In this document: positions 21,442-33,417 of the stretch, in pieces
How positions within the stretch are numbered: position 1 is the stretch's first letter
How the letters are laid out: each line of letters begins with the position of its first letter
Assembly (NCBI RefSeq): GCF_014898815.1
Contig: NW_026515539.1
Location: 868,001 to 932,000 of the forward strand
Direction of reading: 5' to 3'
Length of the DNA stretch: 64,000 nt
DNA from: Panonychus citri
Taxonomy: Eukaryota > Arthropoda > Arachnida > Trombidiformes > Tetranychidae
Position numbers and translations under genes: made by a program
Notes under the pieces: generated by a model
What the model saw: the letters and a program-made list of their open reading frames with translations, nothing else
Told to the model about the DNA's origin: nothing
Database searches by the model: none

Positions 21442-21841
21442 ATGGTAAGTTTATCATTCTTTTCTGCTATAAATTTAAATAATCTTTACTTTACTAATTC
21501 AACAACATTATTTTTACCTATTTCAGGAAAACATCGAAAACGTTCCGGTTATGACCGATTTGAAGTTTTGGCTACTTCTTCATACAATGAAAAAAGCAGC
21601 TGATGAGTGGTTGACCGAGAAAAAAAACAATTTATAAATGATTATGCTACGATATTTGGTCACAAAAAACTATTAGAAATTGAAATGCGATTCAATGGAC
21701 GATCAGAATGGGAGAATATGTGGATCAAATCCGAAATTAATTATCTTGATTATCTTTTGTATATTGGATTCAAAAAGTTCGAACGTAAATATATAAAAGA
21801 AAACATAAATCGTTACCACCCAGATATACCTAATCATATCT
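21442..21841 (+). CDS. Small protein B, paralogue of A, split by a frame change at A_AAA_AAC
   Basis: ATG 21442-21444 is followed by a donor GTAAG; exon 2 starts at 21527. The first frame stops at TAA 21635 after 38 codons. The region homologous to protein A lies in the -1 frame, from about 21628 to the stop at 21841. The switch point is an in-phase A_AAA_AAC heptamer (21622-21628), a classical eukaryotic -1 slippery sequence, so the downstream frame could be reached by programmed frameshifting. Alternatively one base is missing from the 8-A run, by mutation or sequencing error. The conserved block KLLEIEMRFNGRSEWENMW matches protein A. Function unknown. Confidence 0.4.
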
Positions 21842-22092
21842 AAATCTGATTTGTACCCAGAATGCAATACCTTTTTGTTTTTCATTAAAAAGTTTTCTCT
21901 TTCACTTTTATTTGTACTCTCTTTTAAACTCGATAACGTTTGCAAAAACCAGATAAATAGATTTTCCTTCTTAGGTTTGCTCCAATTGCTAATCATGTTT
22001 AGTGATGAAAGTTACCTTGAGTTTGTGAAACAAAGTTTAGAAGATGAAGAAAAAAATCGTCATCCCCATGATATCTTTCGATTTGAAAATCC

Positions 22093-22993
22093 ATGTTGGG
22101 GATAAAAGAATTTGATCTTTTTCCTCTGATCAATCGTGCCTGTCCGCCTAAATTTAGACCTAAAATGAGGGTAATTTCATCTCCATATGGTATGTTTTAT
22201 CATTTATTCAAATTAAGTTTTTAACATTTCTATTTAGTTAATTTCAATTCAATAACGATTGGCAGTGGCAATGGATGTGCGTTTACTGTGGCTTATGTTT
22301 TTCAAAAATTCGAAATATAATGTTACATGTTGTTGGTGTTGACATTGGTGGTGATCGTCAACCTCGTAAACCAGGATGTATGGAACGTATCAAGCGTGAG
22401 GATTTGAAAAACCATGGATGGCATATTGAGCCTAAAATTAGACGTTATTTCGAGCCGATTAATCTAATCCCATCACTTAAAAATTATTGTTATTCAAAAG
22501 AGATGAATTATCAATTTGTTAAATATGCCTTTTCTCTTGAGATCGCTTTTTTCAACGCAAAGAAATACGAAGCCTCGTTCACCACTAAACAAATCGATTA
22601 CTGTTTTAGTACTTGGAATAGTAATGTCGAAGAGGTAACTCAATATTATCATTCAATTCGAGGATATTTTAGACCGGAGATTATCGTTAATCATAAGAAA
22701 CATAAATCACCGCGAGAAAAACTTGCTGAAGTTAAGCTCCGCCTCAAATTAAATGATGCACGGTGAGTGGTTATAATTCAAATTGTTAAATTTAACGGTC
22801 AAGGATGATATAAAATCCGAGATCTTGAAAGTTTTTTCTCATTCATGTTTCATTATTTCTAGTGTTTGGGGATCTAATTGTAAGCTAACTGTACCAGAAA
22901 AATGGAATTATCTCATGAAGTAAGTTTATCTTTTCTATCTAAATTGATTTTAATATTTAATTTTTTTGTTTTAGTTTGACAAATTATGAATAG
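22093..22993 (+). CDS. Gene C, BED-like zinc-finger protein
   Basis: Exons 22093-22170, 22266-22762, 22863-22919 and 22975-22993 join in frame to about 216 residues. The ATG at 22165 is an alternative start giving another very short first exon. Near the second-exon start, CVYCGLCFS and a histidine 11 residues later (MLHVVGV), then a C in KPGC, resemble a BED-type finger (C-x2-C, H, C) as found in hAT transposases and derived proteins. The rest is basic and aromatic with no clear domain. A frame at 21995-22105 (ATG 21995) just upstream could be an older 5' part separated by a frameshift. A domesticated or decayed transposase piece is possible; a host gene is equally possible. Confidence 0.4.
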
Positions 22994-23183
22994 ATACAAC
23001 TTAGATAACTATTCTTTTGATCCTAGGTTATTCTATTTCATCTTCATTACTATTTAAGTGATATTATTTGCATTGAAAGTTTAGTACTGTGTGTTTAAAT
23101 AAAGTGTTTAAATATTGAGTTAGTGATCTGCAAAGTTTTATCAGTGAAAGATTTTCATAGTTCTTGAAATCGTGTTTTAAAAT

Positions 23184-23575
23184 ATGAGTGATTATCGATA
23201 TACAACCAGACAAAAGTCCTTTATGGCTCTAGAGTATTATGTGGCCAAAAACTACAACGAAGTTCGACGTAAATATGAACAACAGTAAAAACAAAGGGTT
23301 TACCATCAAATGGGGTCATCAAAAGAGCTTTGGATAATATGTTTGCTTACGGTTCTGTTTAATCTTGTCTTAAAGGTAATTTTGGTCAAAAATTACTGAT
23401 ATCACTGATGAAAATGTGTCCACGTGTTTGAAATTCTGAATAATGCCTTTCAAAATCGCGTAATCGCAAAAGGCTATCAAGAAGCTCAAAATCAAGGTAT
23501 GGAGTTGGAGATTGAAAACAGAATATTCCCAAAGGACACGAGTAAACAGTTAGAAGCTCTTTTGTAGCCATATTG
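23184..23575 (+). pseudogene. Transposase N-terminal HTH remnant
   Basis: ATG 23184 starts RYTTRQKSFMALEYYVAKNY followed by NEVRRKYEQQ, then a stop. In another frame GVIKRALDNMFAYGSV follows. This resembles the N-terminal helix-turn-helix (DUF4817-like) of arthropod Tc1/mariner-related transposases. Further downstream, frames are broken (RKRLSRSSK and similar up to about 23575). No catalytic DDE/D region can be read. Dead transposon fragment. Confidence 0.5.
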
Positions 23576-24889
23576 TATAGAGTCGAACTGAATCATCGAA
23601 GGAGGTCCAACTTACAATTTTTAGTCTTCAGCATCTTTATCAATACACTCTCCATTGTAATTTTAATTTTCCCATAGAATATATGTGAAATTCCCCTTTT
23701 AAAATGCTGTATCTCCAGCAGTATTGATCTGCACTTGAACTTTTCACATATATTTTTGGAATTGTCATAAAAAACTGTATATACCTTGAAGTGGTCATGC
23801 CCCTACGCGAATGATAAGTGATAATTTTAATTACTAATAATTGAATTCAATTGGTGATTCTATTTTAAAATGCATAATATACATGGTGTTTTGTTCTAAT
23901 TCAATGGTGACCAACGGACGTGATTTGCATCCAATTGTTTGAGATGAAATCTCAATTTAAAAACGTGTTCTAATGTTGTTCGTTACAGATTTCTACTAGT
24001 TTTAATTATATACATCGATTGTATGTCTTAACCATCTATCTTTTTTCGGTTTTGTTCTAATCGAGATTAGATAAAGTGATTTTGCTTACTTATTATTACT
24101 CATATTATCTTACTTTGTATTTCATTATCTAACACGCAATTTTCTTGTTCAATTGGTTATTTTATTCAGTTTATACGTTTAATGGAAATTTTGCAATGAA
24201 TGTTGGATTATACAGGGCAATTCAGCTAACTTGTTGGTTTTCTTTTCACGATTACCCCAAAACTACTTGGCCGATAGGGTCCATATTTCATCTATGGAAG
24301 TTTGACCGATACTCAATTGTCATATTTCAAGTTCAAGGTCATAAAGGTTATCCATGAAGGAACGCACTTGAAGGTCATTTGAAGAACTTTTTGAAAACTA
24401 GAAATTTTTTTAAGTCTGGTTATGAAGTTAAAAAATAAAAATATCACAGAGCACGCCGGTATTGCGCTAAAACAAAATCAGTTACTTTAGATAACTTTTT
24501 ACAGAAAGTAAATTGAATCAGACCTTACAGTACAGGACACAGAGTACACTTAGAGTACAGGAATGATAAAACATCACAGGTAGGCTTAAAAAATTTCAAA
24601 TTTGTTCCCATCCTTTCAATAAACAAGTTTAGCTTGACACTGATGAATCAAGCAAATTATATAATCGCTTCATTTAGTGCTTTGGATTGTTCGTCATTTG
24701 GTTCATAAATCGATTGGTTTTGGCTCACAATTTGTGTTTCTTTTGTTGAAACAAAAAAAATTTTGAATCGCTGAAATATTGATAATTTATCTTGGTTCAC
24801 GTTCAACAATTCAACATTGAGCGACCTAATTAGTGGTTCGAATCGTGATCCGCTTGTCTTCGTGGTGATCTATTTGTCGAAACGATTGA
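23576..24889. other. Intergenic region with a dispersed-repeat copy
   Basis: No gene seen. 24215-24400 is a copy of the dispersed repeat that also occurs at 26300-26475. Both contain GATACTCAATTGTCATAT and AAGGTCATTTGAAG. The remainder is unremarkable AT-rich sequence. Confidence 0.45.
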
Positions 24890-25516
24890 GTAACCTAGTT
24901 ATTAGTTACAAAGTTGTGCTTCTTTTGGTGGATCAATTAGACAATTTGATCTGGTAAACTAGTTATTGTTTATCATTTCGTTCAACATTCGGTTAAATTT
25001 TTTCGATAATTTAGTTATTAATTATCATCTTCCTCATGCAGTAAAATTTCGCTCAACATTCGTTACAGTTTAATTTGTCGTATTGGTAATTAATTCGTGG
25101 AAATAGTTGAGTAGCCTAGTTATTGGTTACAATTGTGCATCATTTCGCTTACCAATTCGTTTGATAAACTAGTTATTGTTCATCAACTGCGTCAATTGGT
25201 AAATTTTGTTCAACAATTCGTTAAATTTGATTGGCAAACTAGTTATTGTTTATCAACTTTGTCAATTGGTAAATTTTGTTAAATTTGATTGTCTAATTTG
25301 GGGTGCTTTTGTTTATTTTGTTTTATACTCATTGATTCGATTGTCCCTTGTCCTAAGAATCTGTGAAACTTTTGGTCTTTGGTTAATTGAGTTAACCATT
25401 CGTTTCAAGATTTGTTGGTTCGTTTTGTTTGGATTTAATAGTCAATTTGTTGTGAAAAATTGTCATAACAGAAATTATTGTATTTGATTCTTTGGATAAT
25501 CTAGTTATTGATTATC
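24890..25516. repeat. Array of seven stem-loop repeats around TAGTTATT
   Basis: Seven units share the core CTAGTTATT or TTAGTTATT flanked by short inverted arms, at 24890-24909, 24953-24974, 25005-25026, 25111-25130, 25163-25184, 25234-25255 and 25495-25516. Arms differ between units but mostly still pair, for example GATAATT/AATTATC at 25005 and GATAATC/GATTATC at 25495. Spacing is irregular. The array lies just upstream of a Gag remnant and could be its leader or LTR. Confidence 0.55.
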
Positions 25517-25700
25517 ATTGAGTTATAATTTGTTATTTTGATAATTTGTCGTTCAAGTAGCTGATTCGATTGTCCGTTGTTGCAGGATCTATGAAACTTT
25601 TGTCTTTTTGGTTAATTGAGTTAGCCGTTTATTTCAAGATTGCTGGTTCGTTTGTGTTGGATTTAATAGTCAGTCTACATTGAACAAAAGATTCTTAACT

Positions 25701-26170
25701 ATGACGAGCCGATATTTCGACGATACTTTGTTAAACAATATTAAAAACTTTGATGGAAATAATGCTGATGTCTATGATTGGCTTGACAATTTTGAACAAG
25801 TAACTGAAGCCGCTGGCTTAAATAATATTGATAAATTAAGACGAGTACCTGTTTATTTGATTGGCCCCGCTAAATTGGTATGCTGGTAGTATAAGAAGTA
25901 AACCTGTTGATCAACCACCAGCTTCTTTCAATGATTTGAAAGCTAAATTACTCGCAGCTTTCAAACAACCTTCGTTACACAAAGATGAATTACGCTCGAA
26001 AATTGAAAATAAAAAGCAACACGTCAAGGTCAAGTCGTTAAATCTTATTTCTTTGAAATGGTTGGCCTGTGTGCTAAACTTGATCTAAATATGGATCTCG
26101 ATGATAAAAAAGATATATTAAAAATGGATTCCTCCCTGGTATTTAAAGTATATCGCATTGGTAAAGGTTA
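25701..26170 (+). pseudogene. Degenerate Ty3/gypsy gag fragment
   Basis: ATG 25701 starts a capsid-like sequence (NIKNFDGNNADVYDWLDNFE, then AAGLNNIDKLRRVPVYLIG). It continues in a second frame (PPASFNDLKAKLLAAFKQPS) and a third (QGQVVKSYFFEMVGLCAKLD). This is the Retrotrans_gag pattern: F-x-G start, WL-x-x-F, then an FxxLKxxLLxxF block. At least two frameshifts break it. No protease or RT follows. It differs from the Gag of the large element at 56297. Confidence 0.6.
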
Positions 26171-26611
26171 ATTCAAGGATTCAAGGATTATGCCGTGGAA
26201 GCTGAATATTATTATCATAAGAATAAATTTAATCAATAACTATTAAACTGGGTATTTGGTTTGGTGGGGAATTTTAATTTAAAATTTTGAATTTACAGGG
26301 CTATTCAGCTATTTTCGCTGATGTTTTTTGAGATTTTCTCAGCAAGTAAGAGTCAAAGAGCCTCGAGACTTGAGTGGTATCAGTTGGAGCGATACTCAAT
26401 TGTCATATCAAAAGATCAAGGACATTAAGGTCACTGGTAAATTAACGCGTTTCAAGGTCATTTGAAGGCATTATCATAAAAAAATATGTGTAAAAACACC
26501 AGTATCAAGTTTTCAGGCTCTTATGTCTTTCTCGTTGTGTTTTTCTCTCTTTGTGTTTCTCTCATTCTCTTTATGTTTTTTCATCTTTATCTCTCACTCT
26601 CTTTCTCAGGA

Positions 26612-26938
26612 ATGGTTTTTCAACGTCCCTCATCAGAAAGAATGAGATCACCTCCCAAAAAGAAACGGTCACAACAACCTCGACAATCACAACAGCTTCA
26701 ACAACATGCAGCATGAACTGCCAGAGCTTCAGTATTCACAACAAACTCAACAATCACAACAAGAACAACAAAGAATGGAAACCGAAACAATGGGGGAGCT
26801 GAAGGTGAGAATCAAGAAAGTGAAAATGTTGAAACAGAAACAATTGATAGTCAACAAACAAGTGAGGCACCAACAGCAACCAGCATAAGGGATAGAATGC
26901 AGACCAGGTCAAGTATTTCTACACAGCAAGATAAATAG
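26612..26938 (+). pseudogene. Q-rich exon with nuclear-localisation motif, one internal TGA
   Basis: A strong pyrimidine tract and CTTTCTCAG end at 26609. From ATG 26612 a single frame runs to TAG 26936, broken once by TGA at 26714-26716. The first part holds PPKKKRS, an NLS-like motif, and Q-rich repeats; the second is acidic and T/S-rich (GENQESENVETETIDSQQT). Function unknown. It could be a 5' exon of the gene whose later exons are at 27165-27560. Confidence 0.3.
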
Positions 26939-27164
26939 TTATATTTTTACTCATCATCTAATCCATGCTTTTCCATATACATAAAGAACTAAGATTTTAT
27001 AGGAATTTGATGACCGAAAGATGATTATGATGTTGGATGTAAGTTAATGTTAGTACTAACTCTGAGTATGAGTTTTAATCAATTTCAACCTGGGCCTCTG
27101 ACTTGAGGTCAATTTATCTATACAAGTACTCAATCAACTCTTCTATTCTCATACGATTTTTAGG

Positions 27165-27560
27165 TTTTAACTCACAAAATCAACATGATGTTAACCAAGA
27201 AAGTGGACCTTCAACCAGCACATCACAAAATCAACAAAATTTACTAAGTGAAGATGAAGATGACGACGAGGACGAATACCATGAAGGTTATGCGGAATTG
27301 ATTGCAAGACAATCACCTGGGACAAGCGTAAGTTTATATTTCTCATAGCAAACTAAATTCTTTAACCATTTCTCTTTGATATTTAATTAGGAAAGAAAAG
27401 GATGTATTGTTAAATACCGAAATCTTTCTTTTGCTCGAACAACCGTGTATGAAATCATTGAATACCAAGGTGAAGATTACTATAGAAATGAGTATAAAGA
27501 TGGACGTTCTAGACTATTCTCTAAACCCCACCCCCATTTTCGTTTCCGCTTCTGAGCCAG
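27165..27560 (+). pseudogene. Acidic-protein exons disrupted by a repeat
   Basis: An exon from about 27165 (acceptor TTTTTAG) to 27329 encodes a serine-, asparagine- and acid-rich stretch (LLSEDEDDDEDEYHEGYAEL) and ends at GTAAG. The next, from 27392 after TTAATTAG, encodes GCIVKYRNLSFARTTVYEII and YYRNEYKDGRSRLF, then enters the TIR-family repeat (palindrome at 27546-27566) and stops. The compact folded part looks genuine, but its 3' end is made of repeat sequence. Family not recognised. Confidence 0.35.
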
Positions 27561-27566
27561 AAGCAG
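27546..27566. repeat. TIR-family palindromic end
   Basis: CCGCTTCTGAGCCAGAAGCAG, preceded by a CCCCACCCCCATTTTCGTTT run and followed by TTTCATACTACT, matches the right end of the element at 5008-5493. A degraded heat-shock motif (GTTCTAGACTATTCT) lies at 27506-27520. Confidence 0.55.
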
Positions 27567-27920
27567 AGGGTTTCATACTACTTTCGTCCATAAATCTGTG
27601 CAAAAATTCAAATAAATTGGTGGTTTCATTATCAGATGCTTGAATGGTCTAAACGTATCAGTCTCAAAAAATTTCGTAATTCGTATCAAAAGTAGCGGAA
27701 TTTCCCTGTATTTTTTTGCTTTTAGACTAATTCGCGATCAATTAATTTGTATTTCGAAGGATTAATATGAGATGAATAAATTTATTACACGAAAGATTTT
27801 GACTTAGAATGAAGTACTATTAATAATATGGATCTTAGTGAGTCTTAGATTTTTATTGATTAGATGGGTTTACAAAAAAATTGACGTTAAAATATGAAAC
27901 TGTAATGAGAATAATTAAAG
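27567..27920. other. 3' flank of ABCA copy 3
   Basis: No gene. About 27800-27920 is homologous (inverted) to the 3' flanks of the other ABCA copies. Confidence 0.45.
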
Positions 27921-30900
27921 TTAAGTTTGCTTAGCAAATGATAAGAAAATTTGTTCTAATGTTGTTCCAGTTAAAGTAAAATCTTCAATGGGCAATAATC
28001 GTTTTGCTTCATCTAAACACCTCAACATTTCACCCCAACGAAGTGAAGTGTCCGTTATATGATAATGAAGAATAGTTTGATGAACATCTCTCAAAATGGA
28101 CGAAGGGAATTTCTCGACCATCCATCTTTTAATTTTATCCAATTGTGATTGTTGATTGGATTGGACAGATTGATTGGATTGTTGATTGGATTGAGTCATT
28201 TTAATTATCAATGTAAATCCAAGTCCAAACTTTTCTTTTAAATGTTGAGATGAACCAAGACACTTGAAATTGCCTCGAGCCATTATACCGATTCGTGAAC
28301 ATAAGGCTTCACATTCATCCATAGAGTGACTGGTTAGTACAATTGATGATCCACTTGTATCACGAAGATGAATCAATGTGGACCATATTTTCCGTCTCGA
28401 TGCTGGATCTACACCTGTGGTTGGTTCATCCAAGAAAATCACCTCTGGTTTAGCAATAGATGCAATGGCCAATGATAATTTCCTCTTATTACCACCACTT
28501 AGATTCTGATTACATGTGTTGGCGAATGAAGTTAAATCAGTTGATTCAATTATATAATTTACATTATCCTTTACTTTACTTTCAGGCATTCCCCTGATTC
28601 GTGCAAATAACATTAAACTTTCCACTGGAGTTAAATTGTCAAGTAGCGCATCAAATTGTGGACAATAACTTATTGATTGTTGGAAATTGAGTAAATCTTT
28701 TCGCAATGAATATCCTCCCACATAACCATCTCCCGAAGTAACCATAATATCTCCAGTTAACATTCGGAATGTTGTTGTTTTACCTGCACCATTAACACCC
28801 AACAAACCAAAACACTCTGCTTTATGTACACCGAAAGTAATCATATCAACAGCTCGAAATGAACCAAAATCTTTAGTTAAACCATCAACAATTAAAGCTT
28901 CATTTCGTATTCCATTTGAACCAATCAATTGTTTTACTCGATCTCTTTCTCGTACTACATCTTCATCTTCAACACCATTTTGTGACTTTCGTTTTCGAGA
29001 AAATAATTTCCTTACACAATTGTAGCAATATTTAAATCGATGAAAATTAGCATCAAGAAGGATAAGCAATAATGTATAAACAATAGCGTCAATCATAAGC
29101 ATGATTATTTCAGTCCTTATTCCACGATTTCCAGTTGATAAAATACTAAATTGCTTGTAACTCAAATCAGTTTCACAACAAAATATTCGAGAGACAATAT
29201 TCCCATGAGTACAAGCACCTTCACAGTTTAGCTCTAAAGTTACAGAGGAATACATTTTCGAAAGTCCAAAAGAGGCTGCGAAGGGTGGAAATAAGCATCC
29301 AGCTCTCACATAATCGGCTATATTTTCATCCTTCAACACCGTCATGTAAGATGCTAATCCTGAACCGACAAGAGTACCAATGAGTGAAATCGCTCCAATT
29401 AATGAAAACCCTCGATCAGGTTTCAAAGGTAAAAATGAGAAAATATAAAATAATGGGATCGATGCGAGACCAAAAAGTACCATTAAAACGAAGAAAGATG
29501 CTGATTGGTGAATGGAAAAGAAACATATACATGTATGATGAAGGTATAGATAATCTCTCATGAAATTAATCACTTACTAGTAGCCTGAATCGATGCCAGT
29601 AGAGTTTGATCAACAAGCATAATCGAAATGAAAATAACAATTGTTACAATTAGATGATAAAAGAAATCGAAAGTGTAATGACTTAACCAAAACATCGAAG
29701 GGCTTATACCGTTCATTTTCTGGATTAAATTAAACTAAGAAAAAGAATTAATCTTAAACGATCTTATGTATATCTGATAATATTATTAATAACTACCAAC
29801 CTTATTCTGAGACTCGATTGATGGAAACAGGAAGTAAGTAGCAGCGATCAGACAGAAGCCAATGGGGGAGAAAACGGCTGATACAGCTCTAGTCAAACCC
29901 ATTGCTAAGAAAGGTTCAAAAGTATGTCGATTGGGCATCGATTTGTAAGTTACTGAGACTTTGGACTGATTCCGTTTTCCATCACCAAGACTACGTATCA
30001 GTGCATTTTGCCAGGCACTGATTGACAACGGTAGAGATAAGGCCGCTTTCGGGTTAAGCCAAGCAGCGAATCCTCTTGGTTTCGATGAATCTTCAATAAT
30101 ACCAAAGATATTTTCTCTCATGAACTGTTCACGATTTTGGGAACTCGTTTTAAAATAATCATCTAATGAAATCGAAGAGTTGATTTCAATCACTTGGATT
30201 CCAGATTCACTCATAATTTGGCGATAAGAATCAATAAATGGTGAATAATTATTAAACGAGGCTCGGATTATGGACTTAGCATCAGATCCATAAAACATTT
30301 TAACGTCCATAGGTATTGGTTCAGGATAATCATGGTCTATATTTACAATTGCGTTCTTAGCACCTCGAGAAGCGAAAAATGTAAAGAAAAATAATATCGC
30401 TGGGCCAATGATGGAGTAGCCGATTGTCTTAAAATGTCGTTTGGTAAAATGAAAACGTTTCATAATTAACCCTCTTGATCTTTGGATAATTAAGGATAAT
30501 CCAGTTGATTTCTGATAGTCTTGTATCTTGTCCACTTCAAACAATTTATCCTCCATTGATATTGACATCTTTCTGCCTTCACCATCATTTTCAGTAACCT
30601 TGATGAAAACGTCTTCAAGCGTTGTTAACGATATACTATAAGAAGTAATGCCAAAAGAGGAAAGGTCACCGTCAAGAGATTCGCATAAATCCATAAGAGA
30701 GGATGATGATTCTTCGTCTCTGTTTGAACCGAGCTGAAAGATGATCTCTTGAGATGTTTCACTGACTTTTTCTGCAGATTCGAAATAGCTTAGAATCTCG
30801 TTTGATAATTGATCAGGATTATAAGCATCTGCGTCTTTCGCGATTCTAATTTTATACCCAGCTCCGAATTGTTTCTTAAGAAACATCGATGATCCTGAAC

Positions 30901-33039
30901 ATTTTACTTTTCCTGAGCCCATGATAATTATACGATCTCCCAATGCATCAGCTTCTTCCATAAAATGAGTTGTCAATAATATTGTCAAGTCTTTTCTCAG
31001 TTCTAACAAAAGATCCCACAATTGTCTTCGAGACTCTGGATCTAAACCTGATGTTGGCTCGTCGAGAATCAATATTTCTGATGCCGTCGAAAGAGCCAAG
31101 GCCAATTGAAGACGACGTCTCATTCCACCCGATAAATTACTGGCTAATGTGTTTGATTTTTCTGTTAAATTTACTCGTTTCATATTCAATGGAATTAGTT
31201 CTTTCTTGACCTGTCGACTTAATCCTCGAAGTCCACCGCAAAGCTCTAGATTCTCTCGAACAGTGAGATCTTCGAATAGTAAATCATGTTGAGGACACAA
31301 AGCGAGACATCGACGAGCAGCTACCGTATTCTTATGAACATCAATTCCATTGACATAAATGTTACCAGACGAAGGTTTTAATATTCCAGTGATCATGGAC
31401 ATTGTGGTCGTTTTACCAGCACCATTATGACCTAAGAGAACAGTTATTTGACCCTTGTAAATATTTAGATCAAGTCCATCGACTACAAATTTTCTAGAGC
31501 TAAATGATTTGTACAAGTTCACACATCGAATTTGTGAAATTAAGTCTACTGGTTCACTTTCGTTATTTTCATTTGAACTTTCACCAATTCTTGTTGATGC
31601 TGAACCAATTTCTATCCTTGTGTATGGAAAAAATTGAGAAATTGGAAAATGCCAAGGTTTGGGTGTTCCATTTTGCCATGGCCATACAGCGTCGAGGTAC
31701 CAAATCAGTACAATGTAAAGGAACCATGAAAAGATTGTTATCAAATAGATTAACCAAAGGTCTAAGGTATCGGACATTCCAGTGGATGAGAACACATGTG
31801 CCCATTTAACCCCTTCTTTGTCCAGACCAAGATGAAAATGTCATAAATTGAAAAGAATACTTGACCGCTGGGCTGTAGACTAGCCCAAATTTTGGGTGAC
31901 ATCCCGACTGTAGCAGCTGATGCATGAAATGGTAAATATGCTAAAATAACTCTTACGACGACAACAACCAGCATACCGATGATTGGACCAGAAAGAATTG
32001 GGGTCATGGCAAACGAGAAAAGGATTGTGGTCACACTATTCGTAACATAATTGAACCAGAATAGACTCGGATTCCAACCAGAAAATGGGTTCTCATCATG
32101 CATCGAGTAAAGAATCGTAATTATTGTTCCATGGAAAACGGAAAGTAGCCAATAATTGATGAAGTGTGACAACCAATAAGTTAGATCGCTCAGTCCCATG
32201 ATCCTCAATAGCTCCTTTGTATTGGTACATTTTTCTTGGACAATCCGACGAATGATCAAAGTTGACAAGAAAAGAAATCCAATCTCAATATAAACATAAG
32301 ATTTATAAAAGGGCAAAGAAGTGACTAATCTACGAATTTGTTCAATAAAATAATTTTCATGCGAATTAGTCGTTCGATCAATCAAAGGGTTACCCTCATT
32401 GAACAGTTTAGTAGTATAAAAGTACTGAAAATCTTCAGTAGTCAGATCATTATGATTCGGATAATAGGCCAATAAAATATTCACAATCGATTGTGCTCTT
32501 ATATAATCATCGTAAGTTTTATAATTAGGTTGACCCCATGGTCGAGCATAGTCGATCGAGTGACCACCTACAATGTAAGATACATTCGCTTTCTCAGGGT
32601 CAAAATAGTCGAAAAAAAGAGCAACATTATTAACCGATCCACTCACGAACGGTATCATCATGACCGTTCCCCAAGCGTAAATCACTTGGTCCGAAGTATT
32701 AAGTAACAATGTGTCTATGTCACAAGTGTAATATTCTGGAGTCCAAATTTGACTGACCACTGGATCACGGGAGGTATAATAAAAGGTCTTTGATTCATAA
32801 TCACAGATGAAAGTCTGATTGAAATAATGGTCACTTTTGGAGTCCATATCATCATGAGAGGTCATCCTCTGGACTGCTTCTCCTGCGATGTCTAGAAGTT
32901 CATCTTTTATATTCAATTGAATAAGAACACATAAAATGGGAAGAAACAATTCAAGTAGAGTGATTATAAAATGTCGTTGTCGAACCAGTTGACCTTTGAT
33001 CAACATCGATCTCAACTGAGACCAAAGTATCGAAACCAT
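27921..33039 (-). pseudogene. ABCA full transporter copy 3, one frameshift
   Basis: Exons on the minus strand are 33039-29801, 29734-29578 and 29500-27921, with the same phases as the other copies. NBD1 (GHNGAGKTTT, LSGGMRRRL, LILDEPTSG) and NBD2 (GVNGAGKTTTF, LSGGNKRKL, FLDEPTTGVDP) are intact. The only visible lesion is a one-base loss at about 31825-31840, in TMD1 just after the SIYDIF motif. This ends the first frame at 31762, while the homologous frame resumes at once. The extracellular loop and both TMDs are more diverged from copies 1 and 4 than the NBDs are. The gene starts only about 450 bp after the stop of copy 4, with the intergenic segment shortened compared with the + arm. Confidence 0.85.
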
Positions 33040-33417
33040 CGTTAATCAATCGACTGTTGGAAAAAAACAATCAGCTAATTTTTTGTTCACATCAAATATT
33101 AATTTTTGATTTGTAGATCTAATTAATTGTTACTTAAAAGTACGCATAGTGTGAAGATAATATTAATTGTTGAATTAATTATGTTTTGCACAATTAGAAT
33201 ATTATTAGTTGAATTTAGAAAAGGCTAGAGGATAATAAAGTCTCTTTCGGGTTTTTTCATTTCTTACTTTCTCGACTCTTTTTAGCATTTAAAAAGCTGA
33301 TTAGTTTGTTTCGAGACAGTAATCATAATACTTGATTAAATGAGCTTTTAACTCCATAAAATTATCAGAATAACTCATTGCGATGGAATATGATTGATCT
33401 TGGTAGATCTTAAATGT

